From contig AP018280.1 of the NCBI GenBank assembly GCA_004296455.1, positions 5,940,794 through 6,004,793 of the forward strand: a stretch of 64,000 bases of DNA, read 5' to 3'. Both the position numbers and the translations under genes were made by a program. This DNA is from Calothrix sp. NIES-4101. Lineage in GTDB: Bacteria; Cyanobacteriota; Cyanobacteriia; Cyanobacteriales; Nostocaceae. Of this stretch, positions 48,355 to 56,580 are shown in pieces (the stretch's first letter is position 1; every line of letters begins with the position of its first letter). The notes beneath the pieces are model-generated. The model was not told the origin of the DNA. It worked only from the letters and a program-made list of their open reading frames with translations, and did no database searches.

Positions 48355-49391
48355 TCTTTATCGAAGTGATAATTTCCAAGACAAGCACAAAGTTACAAGT
48401 GCAAAGTACAAAGTACAAATTACAAAATCACTTCTAGATTCTGAATCTTATCGGGTAATACAGTTCAGTTAAGAATATAAATCCAATTCAAAAGTTAATA
48501 AAAAAAAGAGAGTGGGAGGAAGCATATCAATCGCTTTCAAACTCCCACTCAGGTATTTATCGCTGAAGCGGTTAGAAACAATGTATAAATGTTGTTATTT
48601 AGGGGGCTAACATGTGGATCAATGACAACAGATATACATACATTTCTGATGCGACAAATACCAAGCCTAATGACTGAATATTTATATAATTCAATGGTAT
48701 TTGTTATCAGGTAACAGATACATTTTAAGACTTGAATATAATACCTTTCTAGAGAAAATCTAGTAGTATTATTTGCTAGTTAATGAGGTAGTTAATACAC
48801 CCTGACAACAACACCCTTGAAGTCGTTTATCTTTGTTTAATTTAACTGAGTAAATCGAGAACGAGTTGCCAATATGGCAGGTTTATTGATTAGTTTTTTT
48901 TGGGGTTTTAAATTTGGAATTAAATCTAAAAATGGTATATTTGATTTCTCTTTTTATCTCAATCAAGTGTCAAAATATCTGACTCAGAATATATAAATAA
49001 GCATATAGTGCTTCCAAGTTGTAGGCAGTAAACAGAAGATATATAGCCGAATCATCCTTCTGTGACTCAGCAAGCTAGATAATTGCAAAAGACTTAAATC
49101 TTGGTTTTGAAGTGACTTTGAAGTCGATGTACGCCACTTCCTGGACTTGAAAATTTCTCTACAAATTGTAGACACAGACAGATGAAAGAGGAATTTGGCT
49201 CAAAAATCTGTCCACCAGCACAGGTATTGTGTACAGTTTCAATCGCCAATTTACAGCAAAAAAAATATGCCAATTGCGATCGCAACTTGCACATAATCAT
49301 AATCTCCAAATCATCTACCACGTCTTCCCCTTAGGGGGATTAAATCATATATAATATTTTTGCCTATTTTTCACCTTCGCAATAATTAGCC
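48355..49391. other. Long intergenic region before cas6
   Basis: Just over 1 kb with no convincing gene; two short minus-strand frames (48984-49321) look accidental. It starts with low-complexity AAAGTACAAA repeats near 48402-48420. It has a minus-strand terminator at 48499-48550 with no clear gene behind it. HIP1 sites are few. It likely includes the cas6 promoter at its right end. Confidence 0.4.
48499..48550 (-). terminator. Terminator-like hairpin read on the minus strand
   Basis: GAGTGGGAG (48510-48518) pairs with CTCCCACTC (48542-48550) around a 23-base loop. On the minus strand it is followed by TCTTTTTTT. It implies a minus-strand transcript coming from the gene-less region to its right. 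Confidence 0.5.
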
Positions 49392-50528
49392 ATGCCTCGC
49401 AGCCCCACACCCAAGAAAAAACCCACCACTACCCGCACCCGAAGTAAATCCTCTCTAAGTTGGGCAGATGACAGCGAAATCATCGGTTTGGAATTTGAAC
49501 TTTTCACCCCCGTAAATGCTTCAATTTATCCCCAATATTCCATTGGTTTACATGCTTGGTTTCTTAATTGCGTGCGTGCCGTCGATCCCGATTTATCAGC
49601 ATATCTCCACGATGGGGAATCAGAAAAGCCCTTCACCATATCCCTACTAGATGGGGAAATCGTCAGTAGCGGCATGAATATCCAACTATCAAGCGATCGC
49701 ATTTATCGCTGGTATGTAACTGGATTGTCGTCACGGGTAACAAGATGGATGCAAAATTGGGTAGATAATTTACCCACCCATATAGAACTAAGCAACATTC
49801 CTCTGAAAATTCAATCCTGTCGTATTGCCTATCCAGCAACCACCTATTCCCAATTACTGAACAAAGAAAATATTGGTGGCAGCGTGTGCTTAAATTTTCT
49901 CAGTCCCACCAGTTTCCGCCGTAAAAAACACCATTTCCCCTTACCCGTACCCTTCAATCTTTTTCAAAGCTATCTGCGGCGTTGGCATGATTTTTCCAAT
50001 TTCCCTGTGGAAACCAATGATTTTCTAGCTTGGATTGACGAACAAGTCATCATCAATTCCCACCAAATCGCATCTCAGAAAGTGCTAGCAGGGAAAAAAG
50101 GCGCTGTCACCGGATTTACAGGTTCCATAGAATTGAGTTTAGCTCGAACCGCGATTCAAAACCCTGAATATTACCGTTTATTTTATGCCCTAACGAATTT
50201 TGCACCCTATTGTGGAACCGGACACAAAACCACCTTTGGATTGGGACAAACCCGCTTAGGATGGTCATCTAAACAGGTGCAACATGTACCAGATGTAGCA
50301 TCTGTAATCGCTACACGCATTGAAGACTTAACCGAAATTTTCACAAATCAACGCAAACGACAGGGAGGAGAAAGAGCCAGCGAAATTGCCACAAAATGGG
50401 CGACAATTTTAGCAAGACGAGAAATGGGTGATTCTTTAATTGCAATTTCCCAAGATATGGGAATACCCTATGAAACAGCAAAAACCTACGTCAAATTAGC
50501 GCGAAAAGCTTTGAAAGAGGAAAGTTAG
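49392..50528 (+). CDS. cas6: CRISPR pre-crRNA endoribonuclease Cas6 with C-terminal helix-turn-helix extension
   Basis: The 378-residue protein is a RAMP-fold Cas6. It has an N-terminal domain (His54 in IGLHAWFL is a candidate catalytic residue), a central SPTSFRR segment, and the glycine-rich loop GTGHKTTFGLGQTRLGW at 275-291. After residue 295 it carries about 80 extra residues; the last 50 (TKWATILARREMGDSLIAIS... PYETAKTYVKLARKAL) look like a helix-turn-helix. Cas6 cuts the repeat hairpin to release crRNAs. It is 278 bases upstream of the array; no other cas gene is in the window. Confidence 0.9.
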   Translation: MPRSPTPKKKPTTTRTRSKSSLSWADDSEIIGLEFELFTPVNASIYPQYSIGLHAWFLNCVRAVDPDLSAYLHDGESEKPFTISLLDGEIVSSGMNIQLSSDRIYRWYVTGLSSRVTRWMQNWVDNLPTHIELSNIPLKIQSCRIAYPATTYSQLLNKENIGGSVCLNFLSPTSFRRKKHHFPLPVPFNLFQSYLRRWHDFSNFPVETNDFLAWIDEQVIINSHQIASQKVLAGKKGAVTGFTGSIELSLARTAIQNPEYYRLFYALTNFAPYCGTGHKTTFGLGQTRLGWSSKQVQHVPDVASVIATRIEDLTEIFTNQRKRQGGERASEIATKWATILARREMGDSLIAISQDMGIPYETAKTYVKLARKALKEES

Positions 50529-50806
50529 ATAAAGTTAAAATTAAAATATTTGAACGAATCTAGCGCGTGATTAATATTTGGGTTTATGATGTTACTAGAT
50601 TGATGTTTGGCAAACCTAAGCGAGGGCTAAAACCTGGGGGGTTCTGCCAAAATCGCCGGAACCTAGACAATTAAATAATTACAGAGTTTCTATATTCAAG
50701 ATAAATGAGATTTTGTTTCAATAAGTGAGGCTGAAATGAGCCTGTTTTTGAGGTCTGCCAAAATCGCTTGCAGGGTGCTTGCTCTGTAAAGGTTTCAGAG
50801 GGCGGA
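50529..50806 (+). promoter_or_regulatory. Probable CRISPR leader
   Basis: About 280 bases between cas6 and the first repeat. The segment TCTGCCAAAATCGC occurs twice (50643-50656 and 50754-50767). The array's degenerate end is on the far side, so this side is the leader, containing the array promoter and the adaptation site. Confidence 0.6.
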
Positions 50807-51177
50807 CTTGAAATTACCTTTTACCCCGCAAGGGGATTGAAACGAATGACACGGTTTTTTGAAATGTATATACAATAACTTGAAATTACCTTTTACCCCG
50901 CAAGGGGATTGAAACGTCAGATATGATTATATCCCCAACGTTCCAATCTGCTTGAAATTACCTTTTACCCCGCAAGGGGATTGAAACTCAAATTGGAAAT
51001 GCGGCAAAAAAGTACCATCTTCACTTGAAATTACCTTTTACCCCGCAAGGGGATTGAAACGAAATAGCATAAAAAGAACTGAATTTAAAACTTAGCTTGA
51101 AATTACCTTTTACCCCGCAAGGGGATTAAAACGGGTCAGCTTCCTTGGAATATTGAAACCCCGCAAGAGGACTGCAT
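50807..51177 (+). CRISPR. CRISPR array: five 37-bp repeats, four spacers, plus a degenerate sixth
   Basis: Repeats are at 50807-50843, 50879-50915, 50951-50987, 51024-51060 and 51096-51132. Each begins CTTGAAATTACC and ends AAGGGGATTGAAAC, with an internal CCCCGCAAGGGG hairpin. The fifth has GATTAAAAC in place of GATTGAAAC, a terminal change. Spacers are 35, 35, 36 and 35 bases. A decayed repeat (AACCCCGCAAGAGGACTG core) lies near 51142-51177. The end GATTGAAAC and the hairpin fit cyanobacterial type III or I-D repeats. Direction is plus, with the leader at 50529. Confidence 0.97.
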
Positions 51178-51262
51178 CTACACATAATCGGAATTCTTTG
51201 AATTTCTTCGCTACCCATACGAGATACTAAGAAGTACAGCAAATCATCGCTTAGGAGACAGA

Positions 51263-51943
51263 ATGTACGTTCTTATCGGTGGAGTTGGCAGGATGGGGTC
51301 AGATTTAGCCAAAACCCTAATACACATGGGTCATACGATCGCAGCAGTAGATACTGATGCTGTAGCTTGCCAATATGCTCGCGAGAAAATTGGCGTAATG
51401 GCTTTTGAAGGCAGCGCTGTCAACACAACTGTGCTGCTAGAAGCAGGGATTCGCAAAGCTAATGCTGTCATCGCCACCCTACAAGAAGACGCACTGAATT
51501 TAGCATTAGTCACCTTATGTAAACACTACGGCGTACCCCAAATTATCGTGCGTATGAGCGATCGCGACTTTGCAGAACCCTATCAACTAGCAGGGGCGAC
51601 TCATATCATTAGCACAACAGAATTAGCGATTAACCGAGTCATTAATGCCATTGAATATCCCCAAGTAGATGCCATGATGCACTTTGAACAGGGACAAATT
51701 GAAGTTTTGAAACTGTCCATTCCTCAAAAATGCTCCATTGTTGGGCGGAGTGTGGCTGAAATTGCCCAAGATTATCGATTTCCTGCTGGTACCCTCATTA
51801 TTGGTTATCAAGCTCATCCCCAAGAAAATCTCAACATTCCCAATGGCAGCACTATTTTAGAGAGTGGCTCAACTATCTTAGCCGTGACTAAACCCGAACT
51901 TGTGCGACAACTAATTGATTTTATGGGGCTATGTTCTCCTTAG
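51263..51943 (+). CDS. TrkA-type potassium channel regulatory protein
   Basis: The 226-residue protein has an N-terminal TrkA-N/RCK Rossmann domain (MYVLIGGVGRMGSDLAKTL, then AAVDTDAVACQYA) and a TrkA-C domain in the last 80 residues (KCSIVGRSVAEIAQDYRFPAG). It binds nucleotides and controls a Trk/Ktr potassium transporter, which is not in the window. The ribosome-binding site TAGGAGA is seven bases before the ATG. A CPA1 antiporter gene is convergent with it, so ion balance is a common theme. Confidence 0.9.
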   Translation: MYVLIGGVGRMGSDLAKTLIHMGHTIAAVDTDAVACQYAREKIGVMAFEGSAVNTTVLLEAGIRKANAVIATLQEDALNLALVTLCKHYGVPQIIVRMSDRDFAEPYQLAGATHIISTTELAINRVINAIEYPQVDAMMHFEQGQIEVLKLSIPQKCSIVGRSVAEIAQDYRFPAGTLIIGYQAHPQENLNIPNGSTILESGSTILAVTKPELVRQLIDFMGLCSP

Positions 51944-51972
51944 GAATATGAATTAATAAAGTGCAAAAGTAG

Positions 51973-51999
51973 GGTGCTGTTAGCGCAGCGTAACGCACC
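51973..51999. repeat. Imperfect palindrome between convergent genes
   Basis: GGTGCTGTTAGCG at the left is the near-complement of the CGTAACGCACC end at the right. This kind of GTGCGTTAGCGCAGCGTAACGCAC-like element is frequent in cyanobacterial genomes. It may act as a terminator for the convergent genes. Confidence 0.5.
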
Positions 52000-52144
52000 A
52001 TTTCACATTCATTCAGAATTGTACAGCACTTTTGAGGTACGTGAGGTACACAAATTTCACGTTAGCGTTTAAGCCTTTGAATTTTGATTGAGTGCTGTAC
52101 CTCATAAACATCGAATCTGCTGTAAGTTATTAAATTCCTATTTC

Positions 52145-53767
52145 TTAGTCATCTTTAAGAGATAGCAACTTTTCGTTGAGTTCTTCCACATAAGACTTAG
52201 CAATCTCATCCGGCAGTAATCCCTTCAAGACGGCATCATTAATTGCTCCCTTTTCTGCTGTATAAAGGCGACGGTATAAACCATCCAAGTAGCCTCGTTC
52301 TTCAAGTTCGTTTAATTCGTAGTCGATCCGATGGTTGTAGAGATTACGTAATTTCTCTTCCGAGGAAGCAATTCGGGCTTGATAAGAGGCAAATAACTCT
52401 TCGTACAAAAACTTCGGTAAACTACCAGACTGTAGGAGGTTTTTTAACTCTTCCTGCGCCGCCTTTGCTGCAATCAAATTTAGTTGCAAGGGTTCAATTT
52501 CTTGACGCACTGAAGAAGGCTTTGATAGCTGTAACCGCTTAACCAACCACGGTAAACTCAGACCTTGCCCAACAAGAGATACCAACACAGTGCTAAATAC
52601 CAAAGTAATAACTTGCATCCGTCCAGGTAAACTGAAAGGCAAACTCAGGGCAAGAGCCATCGACAGCGAACCTTTAACATTTCCAAAAATTAAGACATGC
52701 TGCCACCGTATCGGCAAAGGACGATCAACAAAACCTAATAGAAAAAGCAAGGGATAAATCGAAAAAATACGCCCAATCTGATAAGCCAATATTGCAACAA
52801 GGGCAGAGGGGATAGTAGCCCAGAGAATGTTCGGTTCAACTTCAATCCCCACGAACAAAAAAATAAACGTATTCACCCCGAACCCAGCATATTCCCAAAA
52901 ACTAAGTAATGTAACCTTAATGGAAGCAGAGCTTTGACGAAATGCCAGATTCCCAATCACAAGACCAGCAACGAGAACTGCGATCGCACTGGAAACCCCT
53001 AAAGCTTGACCAATTTGGAATGTTCCCAAGGATACAGCTACCGTGAGCAAAATGCTGCTGAGGGCATCATCCAACTGCTGAAATAGCCCTACACATAAAT
53101 AGCCCAAGCCTAAGCCAAGAACGCCACCCCCCACAAATGCAATAAAGACTTGCTTAATCCCTTCACCAAGGGTAAATGAACCCTGGAGATGCACCGCAGT
53201 AATAATACTCAGCAATACCATCGCCACCCCATCGTTGAAAAGACTCTCCCCTTCAACAATTGTGGCTAATCGCCCAGGCACTGGTACAGTCCTGAAGGCA
53301 GCAATCACCGAAACGGTGTCAGTAATAGTTAAAATAACACTGACTGCACAGGCAGTAATCCAAACTAAACCTAACCCTAACTTGAGTAAAATCGCTGTAA
53401 TAGCTGCCGATAGAATCACCCCTGGACCAGCTAATAAGGCAATAGGTTTAATGGTGCTACGTAAGCGGCTAATATCGGTATTAATAGCTGCTTCAAAAAT
53501 TAAAATAGGCAAAAATAAATTTAAAATTACATCCGGGTTTAGACCAACTGATTCAGACAAAGCTTGTTTGGTAATCGCTAAACCCGCTAATACTAGTCCG
53601 ATAACATAAGGAATACGCAGCCATCGGGTCACTAAAGCAACAGCCGTGGCGACTAGGAGCAATACAATTAAAGTATTAACTAACCCTTGAAATTCTCCAG
53701 AGGGTAATGCTACAGATTGCCATAATAGTAGATTACTGACCTCACTTGTAGGTAAATAGTTCATCAC
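52145..53767 (-). CDS. CPA1-type Na+/H+ (cation/proton) antiporter
   Basis: The 540-residue protein has about 12 membrane helices in the first 420 residues, including a CPA1 core with TITDTVSVIAAF and ESLFNDGVAMVLL (conserved ND). The C-terminal 120 residues are hydrophilic and charged, likely a regulatory cytoplasmic tail, with coiled-coil character (RIASSEEKLRNLYNHRIDYELNELEE). It exchanges Na+ or K+ for H+ across the plasma or thylakoid membrane and helps with salt or pH tolerance. Family members are called NhaP or NhaS in cyanobacteria. Confidence 0.92.
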   Translation of the reverse strand: MMNYLPTSEVSNLLLWQSVALPSGEFQGLVNTLIVLLLVATAVALVTRWLRIPYVIGLVLAGLAITKQALSESVGLNPDVILNLFLPILIFEAAINTDISRLRSTIKPIALLAGPGVILSAAITAILLKLGLGLVWITACAVSVILTITDTVSVIAAFRTVPVPGRLATIVEGESLFNDGVAMVLLSIITAVHLQGSFTLGEGIKQVFIAFVGGGVLGLGLGYLCVGLFQQLDDALSSILLTVAVSLGTFQIGQALGVSSAIAVLVAGLVIGNLAFRQSSASIKVTLLSFWEYAGFGVNTFIFLFVGIEVEPNILWATIPSALVAILAYQIGRIFSIYPLLFLLGFVDRPLPIRWQHVLIFGNVKGSLSMALALSLPFSLPGRMQVITLVFSTVLVSLVGQGLSLPWLVKRLQLSKPSSVRQEIEPLQLNLIAAKAAQEELKNLLQSGSLPKFLYEELFASYQARIASSEEKLRNLYNHRIDYELNELEERGYLDGLYRRLYTAEKGAINDAVLKGLLPDEIAKSYVEELNEKLLSLKDD

Positions 53768-53941
53768 AATGTTCCCCTTCAGTGATCAAATGTCTTAGTA
53801 CATCGTAAAGGGGAATTTGCTGAGAAATCACTGCTCACCCAGCAGATTTTCATTTTTTCAGAGCAATTTAATTTGACTGGGAATTTAGAGATCGTATAAA
53901 TTTGTAGTGAGTAAATGCGATCGCCTCAAATATCAATGACA

Positions 53942-54385
53942 TTAATAGATTGATATTCCGACTAATAGTATCCCCAAAAAAGATGAAATGGCTCTGACTA
54001 TATTACCTTTATTTAGTAGACCACGAATCCTAATGATTCCTGCTTGATCGTTTATATCCATATTTAGTAACTGAGTATATGCAGGTTCATTTATTAGTAT
54101 TGAGGAGACAAAAGAACCGAATATATATAACAATGAGCCAATGATAAATAGCAAGTTTCTAAAACCACAAATAAGATATACTGCAAATATCAAAATTGGC
54201 ACTAGCACAATTATGTTAATAATAATCGACTTTCTTCCCCTGATGATAATTTCCGAATAAACGGAATAATACCTTTCTTCTGTTAAGGCATTAAATGTTT
54301 CTCGAAGAACTGTAGACAGAAATAGGACAATTCCAGCAAAAAGAGCAGAAAGAATTAAAAACGAAATCTTAAATAGTAATTCCAT
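53942..54385 (-). CDS. Four-helix membrane protein of unknown function
   Basis: The 147-residue product has four predicted membrane helices, around 5-25, 55-75, 80-100 and 128-147, with a polar segment (RETFNALTEERYYSVYSEIIIRG) between the first two and EPAYTQLLNMD between the third and fourth. The layout is distantly like DUF1772 proteins but I cannot confirm it. Base composition is AT-rich. Confidence 0.5.
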   Translation of the reverse strand: MELLFKISFLILSALFAGIVLFLSTVLRETFNALTEERYYSVYSEIIIRGRKSIIINIIVLVPILIFAVYLICGFRNLLFIIGSLLYIFGSFVSSILINEPAYTQLLNMDINDQAGIIRIRGLLNKGNIVRAISSFLGILLVGISIY

Positions 54386-54692
54386 TTTTGACTCCTGAAA
54401 GTGTTGCTTGCCAGAAGCATCAATCTAATGATGAAGCCGAGCATCCGTGTCGCGATCGCATTAATCGAAGTTTAAATTTGTTTCTATTTTATGCGTATTA
54501 GTGATAACTATAAAGTAATCAGATGTGGTTTTGACAATAATTGCGATCGCTGGAAACAAAAATAATCCTTGCTTCACAAGAGTTTCAGTATCAAGCACTA
54601 ATTATGTTTTTATGCCGTGTTACTTACCAGTTAACCTTGCAAAATCATGGCAGCTAAATTAGACTAAGTCCATAGACTAAGTTTTTTATATT
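54386..54692. other. Intergenic region before the toxin-antitoxin pair
   Basis: About 307 bases between divergent genes, with two HIP1 sites (near 54451 and 54542). The right end contains the two direct repeats described at 54660-54682. No other gene is visible. Confidence 0.45.
54660..54682 (+). promoter_or_regulatory. Direct repeats before the antitoxin gene, candidate operator
   Basis: TAGACTAAGT occurs at 54660-54669 and again at 54673-54682, separated by three bases, and ten bases before the antitoxin ATG. Antitoxins of the Phd/YefM type usually bind such repeats to repress their own operon, so this is a likely operator. Confidence 0.6.
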
Positions 54693-54938
54693 ATGGAAAC
54701 TGTAAATATACATCAGGCTAAGACAAATCTCTCTCGACTACTGTCCCGTGTGGAACTTGGAGAAGAAATTGTGATTTCAAACCGAGGTGTTCCCATTGCC
54801 AAGCTTGTTCCATTTCGGACATCGTTAGATCGACGTTCTAGTTTGGGGCAAGATCGGGGGATGTTTACCGTACCAGATGACTTTAATGCCCCTTTACCAG
54901 AAGATATTCTGGTGGCATTTGAAGGTGGTGCAGAGTGA
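54693..54938 (+). CDS. Phd/YefM-type antitoxin
   Basis: The 81-residue protein begins METVNIHQAKTNLSRLLSRVELGEEIVI, the N-terminal DNA-binding pattern of prevent-host-death antitoxins, then RGVPIAKLVPFR. The C-terminal part is acidic and flexible and should neutralise the toxin. The gene overlaps the PIN-domain gene by four bases, so both are co-translated. Confidence 0.93.
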   Translation: METVNIHQAKTNLSRLLSRVELGEEIVISNRGVPIAKLVPFRTSLDRRSSLGQDRGMFTVPDDFNAPLPEDILVAFEGGAE

Positions 54939-55333
54939 GACTTTTACTAGATACACAATGCTGGTTATGGTGGTTTGCTCAACCAGAAAAGTTAAGTGAG
55001 AACGTGATTGAACAAATTGCAGATGAAACCAATGAAGTCTGGTTATCAGTTGCCAGTGTTTGGGAGATGGGAATTAAGGTTTCAATCGGTAAGTTGCCTC
55101 TGCGAGAGCCAATAAATGATTATGTTTCTACTCGCATGAACCAATTAGGAGCTAGATCACTAGAAATTACAGCTTCACATGCTCTGCGGGTAGCTGTATT
55201 ACCTTTACATCATCGTGATCCTTTTGACAGAATGCTGATTGCACAAGCTCAGGTTGAAGACATGACGCTTGTAAGTGCAGATTTGATATTTAAGCAATAT
55301 GAAGTCTCTTTACTCTGGGCAGCTAGTTCTTAG
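54935..55333 (+). CDS. PIN-domain toxin (VapC-like ribonuclease)
   Basis: The 132-residue PIN-domain protein begins with GTG at 54935, inside the antitoxin stop (GTGA overlap). The expected acidic residues are present: Asp6 (LLLDTQCW), Glu43 (SVWEMGIK), Asp near 96 (HHRDPFDRML) and Asp near 116 (VSADLIF). Such toxins cut RNA when the antitoxin is lost. The LLLDTxxWLWW start is typical for the PIN subgroup paired with Phd antitoxins. Confidence 0.92.
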   Translation: MRLLLDTQCWLWWFAQPEKLSENVIEQIADETNEVWLSVASVWEMGIKVSIGKLPLREPINDYVSTRMNQLGARSLEITASHALRVAVLPLHHRDPFDRMLIAQAQVEDMTLVSADLIFKQYEVSLLWAASS

Positions 55334-55689
55334 TAATGAGGAGATTTTATCGGTTCCAAAATGATTAGGATAAAGCGTCGCTGTTAACCTATCCCACTCA
55401 AACTCCATGCCCAAATCATAGTAGATTGTACTCGTCAAATAAGTGCGATCGCTCAAAACAAAAACCCAAATTTCTTTTTAGTTAATGTTTTCTGATGATA
55501 AATTAAGTGCGATCTCACTTGAGTAATAGTTTCAAAGTCGCGATCGTTGTGAAATCAAAAGTCAATCGTTTTCCAGGGCAGCTTGGGCAATACAGCAATC
55601 AATTGGGCTGCGAACCATAAACGCACAAGTCATAGTATGTACGGGCAGTTGCTTACCAAGAATGAATCGTGGCTCTGCATTAGCAAGTA
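55334..55689. other. Intergenic region between the TA pair and ASCH gene
   Basis: About 355 bases, containing the left 70-base direct repeat and HIP1 sites. No gene is seen on the plus strand; a 160-codon frame antisense to ASCH looks fortuitous. Confidence 0.4.
55445..55514. repeat. 70-bp direct repeat, copy A, left of ASCH gene
   Basis: Begins GCGATCGCTCAAAACA and ends GATAAATTAAGTGCGATC. It matches the segment at 56315-56384 at 63 of 70 positions with no gap. The two copies flank the ASCH gene, 870 bases apart. Confidence 0.8.
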
Positions 55690-56154
55690 TTATTTATACA
55701 CAACCCTAAATCGCTCACAAACTAAAAGCATTTCACGGCTGGGCTGCTTCCCAATTTTAGGTAAAACTCGCGAGAAGTATTCCCAATGTTCCCTTCGCCA
55801 AGATTCTAGAGATCGGTCATCCTCGCCTTCTTCAAAGGCAAACTGTGTATCCACCTCACTAAATGCTCGAATCTCTACTTCTATAGTTTCAATAATACAA
55901 AGTGGGTTGTTATCGCCGTCCAGCACAATTGTTTTTGATCCCACCTTAGGGATTTCGCTACCCTCTGCTTCCCATTCCCATAAAGCGGAACAAGTTGCGG
56001 TTTTAACCCCTCTCAGAATTAGGTTTCCGAGTTCATTTGCCAGAACAGAGTTATCTCCAAATTGATCAGCCTCATAGTCTTCGGAACTGAATGAAGCATT
56101 TGGAATAGATGCTAAGTATGCTTGCCAATACTGCTCTAATTGCTCCTGACTCAT
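55690..56154 (-). CDS. ASCH domain protein
   Basis: The 154-residue protein has the ASCH fold: LRGVKTATCSALWEWEAEG with the conserved basic KT, GSKTIVLDGDNNPLCIIETIEVEI, and EGEDDRSLESWRREHWEYF near the end. ASCH domains bind RNA or act as amidohydrolase-like enzymes (some hydrolyse N4-acetylcytidine). The catalytic function here is not certain. It stands alone between two direct repeats, suggesting it arrived as a unit. Confidence 0.87.
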   Translation of the reverse strand: MSQEQLEQYWQAYLASIPNASFSSEDYEADQFGDNSVLANELGNLILRGVKTATCSALWEWEAEGSEIPKVGSKTIVLDGDNNPLCIIETIEVEIRAFSEVDTQFAFEEGEDDRSLESWRREHWEYFSRVLPKIGKQPSREMLLVCERFRVVYK

Positions 56155-56580
56155 AAGATTTCAGTTTTAAGCGATCATGGAACGTGTTTTGTTGAAGGTA
56201 TTCTAATATGGAGATAAGTAACGGGTGTCTGTCAACCTTCTACAAAGAAAAAGAAAAGCCCTAACGTGCCGTAGCTGTTGTAAAGTTTTGACAGGTATAC
56301 TTCTTTGATCAGCCGCGATCGCTCGAAACAGAAACCCAAATATATTTTTAGTTGATGTTTTCTGATGATAAATTAGGTGTGATCGCAGTTTTTTCCGTTG
56401 ATAGGTAATTACCCAGGAAACAGTAAGTGGGTTTAGCGTACACGCAGCGTTACCGTAAGCTAGCTATCCGCAGCAATCGTAATTTATCAAAATTTGAATA
56501 GCTTTATTTTGATGGGTGTAGATGGGAACTAAAAGCGATCGCATGTGGTTTTAAATTGTTAACGTTATACTGCGTCAATA
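56155..56580. other. Intergenic region between ASCH and OLD-like genes
   Basis: About 425 bases with the right 70-base direct repeat, a partial relative of the GCGTACACGCAGCGTTACCG-type palindrome near 56435-56465, and a HIP1 site near 56535. No gene is seen. Confidence 0.4.
56315..56384. repeat. 70-bp direct repeat, copy B, right of ASCH gene
   Basis: Begins GCGATCGCTCGAAACA and ends GATAAATTAGGTGTGATC. It differs from copy A at seven positions and is in the same orientation. Confidence 0.8.

Noticed and set aside
48984-49321. Two short overlapping minus-strand frames
   Set aside because: They are Cys/Leu-rich, match no family, lack ribosome-binding sites, and overlap each other in different frames.
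55583-56065. 160-codon plus-strand frame antisense to the ASCH gene
   Set aside because: It is the shadow of a well-supported ASCH coding frame and has Ser-rich, non-protein-like sequence.
53942-56580. Integron cassette array with attC sites next to the IntI-like pseudogene
   Set aside because: Spacers hold a few GTTAAC-like strings, but no paired core sites with the expected symmetric arms; gene orientations are mixed.
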